A stretch of 64,000 nt of DNA. Origin: Syngnathus acus. Taxonomy: Eukaryota > Chordata > Actinopteri > Syngnathiformes > Syngnathidae. The stretch lies in contig NC_051092.1 in assembly GCF_901709675.1 (NCBI RefSeq), positions 3,910,491 to 3,974,490 of the forward strand. The letters are read 5' to 3'. The position numbers and the translations under genes were made by a program. A model generated the notes under the pieces. That model worked only from the letters and a program-made list of their open reading frames with translations, searched no databases and was not told where the DNA came from. Shown one piece after another: positions 37,801 to 51,300 of this stretch (the stretch's first letter is position 1; every line of letters starts with the position of its first letter).

Positions 37801-40587
37801 CTTATAGACGCCATCCATCCCCGCATATGGTGGCAGCAGTTCGGGTTTGCTCAAACAATATATTAGCGGGAGGGGGATTGGCGCTCGGACAAATGGCTGT
37901 CTCTCCATTAGGCCGTTCCATTTTCTTGATTGGCTCGTCACGTGGGCAGCAGAAAACTGGCCTGGAGTCAACAGGGCAACTTTCGCCACTCGTCGGAGAA
38001 ACGAGGTCAATCTTCGGCCTCGGCTCGACCGGAAATCGACTATACGCACAATTGTAGCTTGACGTAGGCTAGTGCATGATGTGATTCAAGGACGTTTTGG
38101 TTTCAAGTGGAACAATTTGGTTCAGTTTGATTCGTCGGGATTCCGATCGGAATCGATACAGTACGGCTGAGTTTGTGAGGGTATGATTCTGTAAATGAGG
38201 TATTTCCTTCAAAAACCATTGGATACATATACGGATATTTTTCAAAGTGGAACAATTTGATCCGATGCACTCGTTTCTTTTAAATCAAAACCAATTTCCC
38301 GATTCAAGTCTTTTCTGTTGTTGTTGCAAACCTGTCCGAGATAAGAGCTGTCGCTCGGCTTGGCGTGAACGGGAAGAGCGGTATATAAAGTGGACAGATG
38401 GATGGTTTGTCAAATTCACGGGTTAACTTTGACACTCCATCTATTCTACGACCATGTCGTTCACAAAAAAAAAAAAAAAAACAGCGACCTTGGGAAAAAC
38501 CGGGGAAATTCCCGTCTTTTACTAGGCAGTGCTAAGGAGGAATTTAATGAAGATTATAATTGTTCTGACATTTTCACTTTTCCCTCTCTGGCTCATTAAA
38601 GTTATCCCAACAGGATATAAATAGAGGCTTTATTCGTCTTCATTTGCATGGCATGTAGCTTGCAAGAGCGCCCTTGCTATCTTGTGTCCCATACTGCAGT
38701 TAAGCAAGGTCTGGCAGAAGGGAGATAACGCCACCATTGCCGTTGGATATCCCACAAAGAAACGCGATTAGGTGACATTCCGTCAGTCGGCCTCCTCTTG
38801 CATCGCTTCACCTAGCAACTCGCTCAAACTTTTCAATTCGTGGCGGAATACGTCTGTCAGGCGTGCCAGAACATTGTCTGCTATTTCTCAGTACGCACTC
38901 GTAGCGGTCGGATAGACAAAGAGCAGCATAATAAGAGTCCGTCAATCAGTTGCCAATGCTTAAGTGGAACCTCTAAAGTCAAACGCCCCGGAAATTGAAC
39001 AACCAACGCCGAGCGAGATTTCAGTGGAGTTCCGAATTACGAGCGCATTGTTTGCGGTAGCTTGATTGGAGGTCACGTACGTCTTGTTGAATTACCTCTT
39101 TAGTTTCAAATGAAAAATCATGCATATTGAAATTTGTTGTTGTTGTTATTATTGTAGCCGCTTTCTTTCTGCACGCTACATTTAGTAGCAATTATTGTTT
39201 CCAAGTCTGATTGAGTGTAAACACTCGTGTTAAAAATTGATCAAATGAGTGAGGGATATTGCAAGTCATCGCCTCGTCATGAACGTTTTTCGGCCAATTT
39301 GGATTATCACTCCATAATTAATGGATTGAAATTTTTATTTTAATCAAGTTGAAAAAAAAAAAGCCCTCGAGAATTAAAACAAAAAAAATAATGCAGAAAG
39401 CTTCATTGCTGGAGATGGAGCAGGAGCCAATTAAGATGAGTGTGTAGGAGGAACGAGTTAGGAATCTGCAGACTGAGCGCGGGGCTTGCAAATTGTCTCA
39501 ATAATGTGCACTGGCTGAGATCAAACGCTCCAAATGTGCTCTCTGACTTGGAAGGATGCGTCGGGGAAAAAAAAAACAAAAAAAAAAACGAGGATACGTG
39601 AGTGTGTGTGTTTCCGGGTGTGAGAGAAGATGTGATGCATTTTTAAAACATACACGAGCAACCGTCAGAGACAATCACGTGTGTACATTTAGAGGAGCAT
39701 GACTGCAACTATACATATACTTAGAAAAAAGATTTGACTTAAGGCTCTTGTGTGTGTGCGTGTGTGTGTATATATATATACCGTTTTTTTCCGTGTATAA
39801 TACGCAAAATTTAACTAATTTATTGTCCTAAAATCTGGGGTGCGCATTATACATGGGTACAATTTCTTTTTAATTTTTTTTTTTTAATTTAATTATTTTT
39901 TTTTTTTTTTTTTTTTTTAAGAAAATCATGGTACTGGTACGAGTATTGATTTATGTATTGTTCTCTTCTTGTCATGTTGTGAAAGAATGTGGGTTGAATA
40001 CATACCGAAAGAACAATAGTGTGTTTGTACTGTGCTCTGGTCATTTCGTCAAAGAAGGGATAATAGTCCTCTTCTCTTCTTGACTGACAATGAATGTGAT
40101 AGCTTAATACAATCAGCAAATAACAAAATGCGTATTACAGGTAATATTTTATTTCACAACACTTTGCCTTGTTCCTTTCGTCTCTGCTGTTCACTTCAAA
40201 CACGCTCCATACGAACGCAATGCTCTCGTATCAGACGCTTGCTCGATCACCTGCTCGTTTGCTGTCACAATGTACCCTACACAAATCCGAAACATTTGTT
40301 GCGGCTCCGAGTCACGACGAGGGGCAAGTTTTGGTTTCCAAGGGTGTTTTTATTCCTCTTCAACGTCTCTCCCATACAGAGCCGCCTTTTTCACATGTCC
40401 GCACGTCACTTTCCTCTCTTTTCATCTGATCGCGGTGGTGCCTTTACGGGCAGTCGGAGAAATCAACGCCAACAAAAAAAATACATCCAGCCTAGTTAAG
40501 ACCATACCAAAGACTATAAAAATGGGACCCATTGCCTCCCTGCGTGTGTGACGATCATTGGGACTTTAAAAAAAAAAAAAAAAAAAA

Positions 40588-40624
<37 letters not shown>

Positions 40625-43600
40625 GGTGCGTATTATACATGGGTACAGGCTTTTTTCCAGCATCAACATGCCATTGTTAGGGTGCGTATTATACATGGGG
40701 GCGTATTATACACGGAAAAAAACGGTATATATATATGTGTGTGTGTATATATATAAATAATATTTCTCACTAATATATATATATAATATTTCTCATTAAA
40801 TCTGGGACATGATAATTAAAATTAAATCAATGAGGTAATTTTCTATAAAGTACACACTATTTTTTTCCAACCCAATTATCACTGTGTGGGATTAATAAAA
40901 ATCAGCATGTTAAGCTCCATGAATGTATTTGAAGGCACATTCATCTTCTTCTGTGAATTAAGGTTGCCCTCTGTGGCATTTGCAGTGGACAGATGCTGTT
41001 ACTTCTACACTAGAGTGTGTGTGTGCATGTGTGTGTGTGTCGGGGGGGGGGGGGGGGCGTACAGTCTGATAAATGGCTGGAATGTTGCTTTTGGGTGACA
41101 TTTTGGCAGGGTCGCACAGGTGAAGTGTGGGCAAACATAGCCAGATGCTTGCAATATGTCAACACTTGCTTGTGTGTGCACAAGTGTGTGTGCATGTGCG
41201 TGCGTGTTACTGCAGGGCAGTGATTGAGTTTTGCAATTGGCCGTGCTCTTCACTATGCACCAATTAGCCTGCCATCACCTTGTGACATTTAAAAGATAGC
41301 GCGGGCATATTGCATATCGCTGCGTGTTTACATATGACACGCGCACATTCAAGGATGGATGAAATAGTAATTGAATTGAATCATACTTGAGTAAGAAGAA
41401 AATATGGAACCGAGAGTTCAACAGTGTCCCCATTCATTTCAATGGGATTTTTTTTTGTAATAAAAATTGCCGGAAAAGTGGAAATTTGAGCAAGCTCAAG
41501 CTGAATATTTTGACATTGTAAATGAATCCGTCGAAAAATGTGGAAAATCTCGAGGGGAAGAAAAAAATCTCCCCAGCATTCAATTACATGCCTAACGACA
41601 TCATGGCCGTGAAAAATCCCATTTTAAGCCTGCAGTGAAAAGCAGGCTAACTAAATCCCGACGCTATCGAGGACGCAGCGCTTGACATAAATTCACGTGA
41701 CGATCAACTTCTTAAGCGAGACACAACCATTGAGTCGGCGTTTCTTGGCCGGGAGTCTGCTCGGCGACGCGGTGGGTGAATAATGGTATTATCTCAACGT
41801 GTTGAACTATACTGATTGTTCCATTTAGACACAATCACGCAGACTGTCACTTCTCCTCTGCTCGTCCCTCCGTCTAATTCCATTCGGAAGATAAACATTT
41901 GGAAAACAAGGCTGGGAAGCCCGGTGCCAATTTCAATCTTCGGTCAAGACAACTGTGTCAAATATTGAGAATCGATTTTGGATGGCTATATTAATTTATT
42001 ATACTGTATTTTCCGGACTATAAACCGCTATTTTATGCAGAAGCTTTGAACCCTGCGGCTTATACTCCAGTGCGGCTTATCTATGGATTTTTCATGATCT
42101 TTATGATATTGTATGATTTGTGCATATTCTCTTGTATATAGAAATTAAACATTAGCACACCTGCGGCTTATAGTCCAGTGCGACATATATATGAACAAAA
42201 CCAGATTTTTTCCGTATTTTAGCTGGTGCGTCTTATATCCAGGTGCGGCTTATAGTCCAGAAACGACGGTATATTATTTATTATTTATAAGACTTTAACC
42301 TAATGTGGAAAAAATAAAGCACTCTCGATACTTTGTGCCCCTTGAGAGCAAAAAATAAATAAATGAAAATCCAAATGGTGCCATTTAAACATGAAGTGTT
42401 AATCCAGCCACGGTGAGGACTGGATGGAGACTGGAACACGCTCCATTTATGTTCCATGCATGCAAACGGACCCGCCCGCACTCACACTTGAGCTCTCAAA
42501 GGCTGCGCTGGCATCCCCTCGAGTTTTGCCTACTGCTGCTCCGATGAAAAATTTACACAAAAGTGATGTCACGGGCTATTTCCAGCTCATCTCTGACCTC
42601 GGAATGTTTTAAAGCGCTCGTGAGCGTCTCTCGGTGTTTGATGATATATTGTGAGTGCGGGCCTCTGTTTTATCATCTCCGGGTTGTTTTCAATAAACAC
42701 AACTCCACATCTCATCTCCCCGCAGTGCCTAAGTCATCCAGAAAGGAGATTTCAATCAACATTTTAGCAACTCCATGAGGGCGGCGGACATTATCTCGCA
42801 GTCGACAGGATATTTTGACAAAGTTATTCTCGTTTAGACACAGAACAGAGCGCAATCATCTTGCAAATGACTTGCTGACGAATAAATTGTTTATGAAAGA
42901 AGTGCGGGGAGCAAAGAGGAGTCATTTTCCATTTTTTTTTTTTTTTTTTTTGTCGGCGTATTGTGTCTGGAGCAAACAATCACCGGCAAACCCGGCAGCC
43001 TATTTGGGAGCGTGACTCTCGAGATGAATGGCGCCGCTCTGAAGTGTTGGTATCGGAGGCTCCGGCCTCGCACGGGTAATGGGATGGGTCGGACAACAAA
43101 GGCCCCGGCGGAAAAAAAAAAAAGCTCAGACGACACAGGTTTAAACGGCGGATCGAAACAAAAGAGCAAGCGAACCGCCAGCTGCCTTGTTTTTGAGGCT
43201 GTCAACTGGACAAGGGACCAATTAAAGGCCACAAAAGGATTGGCAAAACTCGCCATTACGCGGACAGGGACTTGAAAGCGAGGGAAATAGAGCCACATGT
43301 TACATTTGTCAACTGTTCCAATAGGAAACAAGAAAAAACAACGACAGCATGGTGGACTTGTGGTTAGCATGTCAGTTTGAAAGTTTGTGGTTCCGGTCTC
43401 TATGCAAGCGTTGTCCAGCCTTTTTATACAACACATAAAGGTTATAATGTAAAAAAAAAAAAAAAAAGTTTAGCCTCAGGTTACTTTTGAAACTTTCCAG
43501 CCCTTCTGATCCTGCAAGAGCCGGAAAAAGCTTTTCTTTATGATGCAATGGTGTCGAAGTATTATTTGTTGAATTTTGAGCGAGGCTGCCGGCTCGGTTC

Positions 43601-46600
43601 GAGTAGGTCACAGTGTTACTATTTTAATGGGACTGTAATATAATACAATAATGCATATTTTGCGATTGATTGACAACAACTCTCGAGCCGTTGTCCAAAT
43701 GTCTGAGTTCAGGCTCTCAAAAGTAATAATTCCAAAACGCAGACTTTTGTGTATGATCAAAATAAGACATTTGCTTTTACTTTGGAAAACAATGACCATC
43801 AATAATACCCAATAGATTAAAATACTTGCTTAATAAACAATAATTGGGGAAATTTAGTTTTATACTAAACTTTAATGCAAATAAAATGTTATCCGATTAT
43901 TCGCTTAATAACATTAAAATAAAAATTAAAAACATATTCGATCGTGCCAGCCTTAAAACATTTGCTTGCCTTGCTCCCATTTTGGGATTAATTTCGAAAC
44001 AGTCCATGAAGGGCAGTGTTGAATGTCCTTGTGTGCAACACGGCTGGAGACATCTGGCCCTCGCTGATGCCGCATGCTCGCCCCAGCAGAGAGAGGCCGA
44101 ACGCACGCAAACACACAGCGCGTAGGCTCCAAATCACAAATTAATCAACGGAATGAGAGGACAAACGCCGACCTCTCAAATTGTGTCTGTGAAGCACTTG
44201 GCGCGTGTTGTGGGCACAGATAATGAGAGGATTAAGGTCTTCCATCTCAAAAGGATTACGCGATACATGCACAAATTCGGGGGCATTCGGCAGTCTACTA
44301 TTTTTTGCTCAGTTTTAATTGTTTCCTCCAGGATTAGCACACTCCAACCTTTATTTCGAATGATCGTAAACAACTTTGCTATGGCAACTGACCCTTCTTC
44401 GGTGATTCACTCGAGCTTTTGCGTCTCAAGATTTTGAAATTTGGACCATTTCCAATTTTGAGACTCCCCAGAAAAATAGAAATTGGCTTAGCTAACGCCG
44501 CACATGACTACCATTAGCATTTTTCCTTAATGAGCAATTTTATCCCTCGATTAGCAGTTGCAAACAAAGACATGCTTGTTGGTTTTTTTGTTTCCAGCCT
44601 TTGGAGGGCAGAAACACTCCAACTATCGATGTTTCAGTCCCACGGTGGGAGGTCCTACCTTCACAGTAGGCGTTATCGTCTCGCAGGGGTCGGAAGCCGT
44701 CCTTGCAAACGCAGCAGGCTCCGGCCTCGAGGTTGACGCAGTCCGAGTGCTCCACGCAGCCGTGGCCCTCTGAGCAGAAGTCGTGACCTGCAGGAGGAAG
44801 ACGCAATCGATAAGAGGCGGGAGTACTTCATCCCCCGCGAGGGAATCAGATCACCGGCTGCGTTGTATGACTGAGAGAAGAAAAATTTCCTATTTTGCCA
44901 TCTGCCATTGATTTGTTTGATGGTAGTAAAAAAAATATGCTATTCCAGGGGGAGCCCGGCTAGCCTTGATGTCTTGGAAAATGTATGCTGTCAGGAAATC
45001 AAATGTAGAGAGCAAACAATGACGATCAGACGAAAAGGTCAACGATTTAGGTCTGGGCCGCTCTAATCTTATGTGTTTCCATCAACAAACCAGCAATGTT
45101 TTTTTTTTTTTTTAACCAGGCCCAATCATGAATACCAAAAATCTGCAAAAAAATTATCATTATAAAAAAAACTGCAAATAATTGTCATTATAATAGCCAT
45201 GAAAAAAAGAAAGAAATACAGGATTGGGTTAGATAAAGAAAATCTAAATACGCAAGAGTTTTTTTTTTTAATAAAAAAAATCCCGAATAGGTGAACACCC
45301 AACCATAAATATGCGGGAATTCATTTTACCGGATTATATTTCATTTAACCACAAAAAGATGATGCGACTGTCAAAAGATGAACAGGAACGAGAAAAAAAA
45401 CTTCAAGAGGTAATTATTTTTTCTCATACAACAGCCGTAACGCTGTTTTTCTTTAATGTTGACTAGGTACAGAAACGCGTTATGTATATCACCCTGAACT
45501 TTCTTCCTCACCTTCAAAGGTTTGCCGCCCACTCACAACGCTGCCCCAAATAAACCATTTGATTGGCATAATTGCCACGCTGGAGAACATGTTTACTACG
45601 GTAATGAACACAAACCGCGAGTGTAAATCCCACAAAAGTTGCACGGGTCGAAATATTACCTATGTAAATGGATGCAAATATGAGCACTGATGTTACTGAA
45701 TGGAGCCGGCCGGTATCAACGTCCCCGTTGTGATGCCAGATGGTTGAACAGAAATGGGGGAAGATGCTTGCTCCTTACTTACCTCTGCAGACTTGGCAGC
45801 ATCTGTCACTCAAGGTGATCTGATCAGACTCGGGACATTGGAGTTCGGGACACAACTCGCTGGGGACCACTCGATGCGTCGTCCTGTCCTGTGACGGGCA
45901 AACAATGGCACGTGAGACGCTTCCTCTCTTTCACCCAATTTGCCCTGGACGTAATTGCGCTGCTGATTATTCATCCTCCGCGTTTCCTCTTTCTGTTACC
46001 CTCTCGCCCTCCTTCCAAAATGCAATTAGTCACCGGTCAATAGTGGTCTTAAGTGAACCTCTGCTGAGGATGTGGAATAGTTCTTTTTCAGGATTTCATG
46101 TCGAGCTTTATAATGCAGCGGGGAATCGGCGGCATGAATTATTCCTGAGATGAAGTGTTTTTGGTGAGAAGTGCTGTACATTGGAATCATTTTCCCAGCA
46201 TGCTTGCGGTATGTCAAGCGCCTGAACAAAATTACAGTGGAAACTATAAAGTCCATGCATCACGTGGGGCTGTGCTATTTCCACCGCTGCCATTGCTAAC
46301 ATTAGCTGCTAGCCCTAGCCATGAGCTGTATTATTTCACCGGCATTGAAATAGAAAAAAAAAAAGAAAGTTAGCTGTTAGCATTAGCCACATATTGGAAC
46401 AGTGCTATTAATCCGAAGAAACACAAAAATGTTCTGTATTATAATCTATAATAATCTATATCTATATAATGATCTATATTATCTGAATTTCCACCTTGTC
46501 TCTTTTTGAATCAACTCGTCAATTGCGGCAGCCCTTGCTTGAAAGCAATTTCTCAAACATGTCACATTTTCAAACTACGCTGGAGAAAGCTGACATCATC

Positions 46601-48261
46601 CTTGAAGCCATGTAGCCAGTTCTCAAACGCTTTGCCTTAATCAAATGTTACAGACAGCGTTTGTTGTTTGTTTTGAGCAAGGCGAAACTTTGTGGAAGTT
46701 GCGGCAAACAATTCTTGGCGCCCGTCGGCCCAAACTTGCACCCCGCCATGCAGTCAGCCGGCAGGGAGGAGATGAGAGGCATGACAAGCATCTGTCAGGG
46801 GAGGCTCGGAGCAGCGAGCTGACTGACTGACGGTGCTCCTCATCCTGGTTTCTTTGATGTGTCAGGGGACCGCCGGTTTGTTTCGCGAGGGCCACAGATG
46901 GGCCAGGTGTGGGTAGGGTGGAACCGGGCAGCTGTCGGTGCTTCTAACCGAGCTTTGTAGCCTCCGTCGGGGTCACCGGTTGATACGATTGAGTTAAGTG
47001 AACAAAAAGCTAGTAATCCAATTTTTTTTTTGGTGATTGATGATACACCGCCTGGCAACAATTAAGAAGTAAAGTTAATTAACGGCAAATGCAAACAAGC
47101 ACGCCAGCTGCCGTTACATGGCAAGCATTCTGAAAAAGCGAGGAATGAATACGATTTCAGAAAGGTAGGGAACAATGACTGCCGCGTTCCGACTTTGTCT
47201 TCTGAATGTAAAGTCAATTAGCGGGAGTGTGCGGATTACGAAAAGACGAAGATGACGGGCGGGATCAGTACAATTCAGATGATGTGTGGAAGGCTGGCTT
47301 GCTCTGATATCAACTATTTGCAGAAAACTGCCTTGAATAGCAAAAAAAAAATTGCGTAAAATAATGGAAGTAATTGTGATATTTTATATAATTTGTGACA
47401 GCAATTGATTTTTACAAAACTACCCTTTAAAATAAATGCTCTCTCTCAGTTGAAGACGTAAAACTCTATTATCTATTGGCAAGGGAATATTGTGGCGTCC
47501 CAGGGGTTTACAAAAAGAAGACAAAAATAAACAAATTGTGTTTTTCAGCGAATATATATAAAAAAACAAAACGAGTTCACTGTATTCTCACAGGAAGCAG
47601 CCTCACTGAAGGGAAATTTTGCAAGCTGGAGGAGGTAAAAATGAACTGACATACCTTACACTCAAAAAGCAGACACCTGCCCGAGGAGTCACGCACAGCC
47701 TTCTGATCGCCCTCCACCAGCTCCTTCCCACCAAAAAGGCACACGGCTAGAAAAGAAACAAAATTAAAAAAAGTTTTCATGTAAAAGCACATTTCATTGT
47801 GAATCTAACACTGATTTGATTATTGTTCTTTTATTCAAGAACAAGCTCATTTAGTTACTAAGTTTCAAAATAAGCTTATAAAATCGACACGTACCATCAC
47901 CCGCTTTTTTATTTATTTATTTTGTTTGTTTGTCCATTCACAAACTGCACACGAATAGTCAATTCATCGTGTGACTAAGCAAAGGACAGAAAAATTTCAA
48001 GCTCCTCCGTGCAAGGCTTTCAAAGCGTGCCTTTGAAGAAATGAGCTGCATGTTTGTCTACCTTGTTGAGATAAGAGAGGACGGTGGGCGTTGCGGTTAT
48101 TAGAATGGCCTGGTAGACTTTTAAAGAAGTGTAACACCTCAGCAGATTTGGACCCGGGCGCCAAAAAACAATTCAAGCCAGCTCTAATACTTGCTCCCTG
48201 ATAAGGAATACATGCCGGCCGGCTATTGTTTGTTGCCCGTGCGTCAGATGGCTAGCCTACG

Positions 48262-48305
<44 letters not shown>

Positions 48306-51300
48306 TGGAAAGCGCTCAAATAATGTCAGTTTGCAGATGAGACATTCAGAGGAACAGTCAAACCAAAAGCACTTGCGACAGGAAATGTAACGGTAGCTAA
48401 TTAGGAAGCTAATTCGTTTACGCACAAAAACAAAACAAATCAATGTACGTTGAGTGTTTCTATATCATTAGTCATTCACTACAATAAAAAATGATGAGGA
48501 AAAAAGTTTGTAAACAAAAATGTAACAGTTAGCTTCGCTTTCTTCTACTCTTTGTATTTTACAGCTAGCTTGAATAGCGCCAGCGCGACATTGCATGGCT
48601 CGACTTTACGATTCTGCTGTATTTGTTGTTACTATTTTTTTATTTTATTTTTTTACTCAATCCCTTTACGATCATACCTCGCTCATATTGCGAAAGCTAA
48701 TAAAAGGCGTCATTCTGTGCCTGGGCAAGATGATATTCTAAGAATGGACAGCTGCTTTTACATCTCTTTAATTTGGGTTAATCGAAGAACGTAAGGGTAA
48801 GAAAAGTTAATATCCTTCAGAATTTCATTTTCACTGAGCGGGGAATTGGGAGCTCGTGTGACGGTGAGGAGGCTAATAAGAGTTCTTTGACCCCTTCCTC
48901 AAATCAAAAATAAAGAAAGTGGACCTTTTGTGGAGCAATGTGATGAAAAGGAATTATTTACCCAGCGACAAGGTATGAAAGTTGGAGAAGTGTGTGTCAT
49001 TTCCTGCCGCATAAATATGAATGAGTGGCTGGCAGCCGTGTGACTGATGACCATCTGTGTTTATAAATCCGCTTGTGAACAACGTCACGTATGCGCCACG
49101 GCGGAGATGCCATGTTACGAGGTAGCTTAGCAACACGACAGAGCCCCGTTTGCTAAGAGCCAGGCGGGCCGCGGCGATGACGAGATATGTGAACGGCTGG
49201 GGTTAAGAGTGCTCCACTCACGCTGACACTCCTTGCAGCAGGCGCCCTTCACGTAGGCTGGCAGCGTGCCCGCCGGGCACTGAGGAGGTGGGCAGGAGAT
49301 GGCCTCGCATTGCACCGTGCCGTTCTGCCGGGGACAAACAAGACCAGGCATTGTTTGATGAGAACCTTTGGAGTTCTTGTTAGTGTGAAGCACATCTTGA
49401 GTCGGTCGTGCATGTCGGATTGCAAATTTCCACGCTTGATGGGAGAGTTGCCTTTTTTCATTTTCTGTAGTTCTCAAAATAAAATTGACTATTTAGTGAT
49501 GCCAAAAACACTTTTCGGTGGACCCTTGCAATTTACAGGTTTAAAAAATATACATATTTTATAATTTTCAATAAAGTTTTGGGGAAGGCTGTCAACCCTT
49601 CATTTTCTACTTTTTTCATAGAAAACACCTTAAATGTTTTTGTTTTTTTCACGAATTCTAGGGGTTTACATTTTTTTCCCCGCACAATCCATTTGAATGT
49701 GACTTTCATATATTAGCTCCGTTACAGCCTAGAGTCGATTCAAAGCGTCACCTGCATATCGAATTTAATTCAACACTATCTCCAGTTCAGACTGGATCTG
49801 TAATTAGCATCTTTACGGCTAGAAAGCCCCATGACGGCGACATCCATGAAGCAGCCGCACATAATGGATAACATCTTTCCGCACGACCTTTGCATTTGAA
49901 AAGGTCACAGCTAATTGCCGCTCGCCAGGTAAAGAACATATCCGAGCCGATTCCTTAATTGCGGACCGTGGCGACCGTTGCCGGCGAGTGGAGCCGTTCC
50001 ATCGGCTGAACGGACGAAATAAATCCCCGATGATGATTCCGTCTGTCAGGAGCAATTAGCTGAGCGGCGTGTCGAGATGATGTGTGATTCCCGCGTTCAG
50101 GGTAAGGCAACTCAGGAGGTTCAGTGATTTAGTTTCATCATCTAAAGCTGAGAAGACTGACAGGGGGTGAAATGTTTGCTGATGTGCCTCAAGCGCCACA
50201 TCGCCAAACTGCTTGTAATTCGTTTTTTTGGGGGCCGATTATTCACACTAGCCGCAGCGTAAAGTAGACCCTCGAGAAGGCTAAGCGCCGTTGTTGATGC
50301 ATCTAATCTGGCAAGCAATATGGAGCTTTGTAATGCGACTTCTTTGCCGGGGTAGCTCGGGCAACGGCGCGCGGATGAAATGTGGTAACGATAAAGAAGG
50401 AAATACAATACGGGACGAAACAACACAGCGCGCGCCCCCCCGACCTGCCCACTACACTTGATGAGCGGGGAGAGGAAAAACATACGAGCTGCTGTGAATT
50501 TTTGTCCGCTCGTTTGGTTTCCGTGGTGTGTGTGTGTCCTCATTATAGTCGCAAGTGACTTTGGGCGAGGGAAGCGGAGCTGACCCGACACACACAAAAG
50601 CAAACATTCAAGCTCTCATTCACACCTGTGGAGTTTGAAACTTCTGTGTGAGCTACTGGGACCAGAATTTTCCTGAGAGAGCAATTCCAAAGGATGAACG
50701 TTGAGTCAAAGTCTAACAGCACCTCTACTGGTCGCAGCCAGGAAGTGCATTCTAGTTGCGCAACTGATTTAAGTGTGATAACTGGTTAATAAACTCAACA
50801 AACATCCATTCAGTATACGACACGCTGGGTCGTAAACACGTTCAAACGAGCGCTTTCTCTCTTCATTAAAACTGAACGAACATCTCGCTTTTTTTTTTTT
50901 TAAATGGCTCCAACGCATCAAGACGTGGAGGGCTGACCGTGCAGGTGCAGTTCTTGCAGCCGTCCGTCCAGCCCTCGTCTTCCCGGTAGACCACCCCCTT
51001 GACGCTGCAGGTCCTCTCGCAATAGCAGCCGTCCAGCCCGTTCATCTTCTCCTCCGCCCTGGACAGCTGCTCAGGAAAGACAAAGAGAAGACCGAGACAA
51101 CATGTCAGCTGGATTTATCCGTACATGTTGATTTGGCGACATAAAACGCAGTATGGTTAGCATAGCATGCTAGCTCATCTCACGCCGTCGCCAATAGTAA
51201 CAATATCTCGGAAAGTAGATGACAGTTTTGACCTTTGACCTCGTGGAAGTCCATTTCACCAAGTCAGTGCATGAATGGAGCGCTGGATGTTTTTGTTAAT

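Larger units (their letters stand above)
34746..44658 (-). other. nell2 intron 12 (9.9 kb, largest intron)
   Basis: A phase-1 intron and the most repeat-laden part of the window: retroposon tails (35440-35546, 38374-38404), a diverged tandem block (36590-37700), a 949-bp inverted-terminus element (39779-40727), a G run (41042-41057) and a 270-bp MITE (42002-42271). No coding exon of nell2 or another gene was found. Confidence 0.88.

Noticed and set aside
40032-40499. 155-codon plus-strand frame inside the inverted-terminus element as a transposase gene
   Set aside because: No DDE/DDD spacing, helix-turn-helix or zinc-finger pattern is visible, and the frame is bounded by low-complexity tracts. 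The element is more likely nonautonomous.
42891-43436. 181-codon minus-strand frame in nell2 intron 12
   Set aside because: It includes a long homopolymer (lysine run from poly-A/T) and a low-complexity phenylalanine stretch, and I recognise no family.
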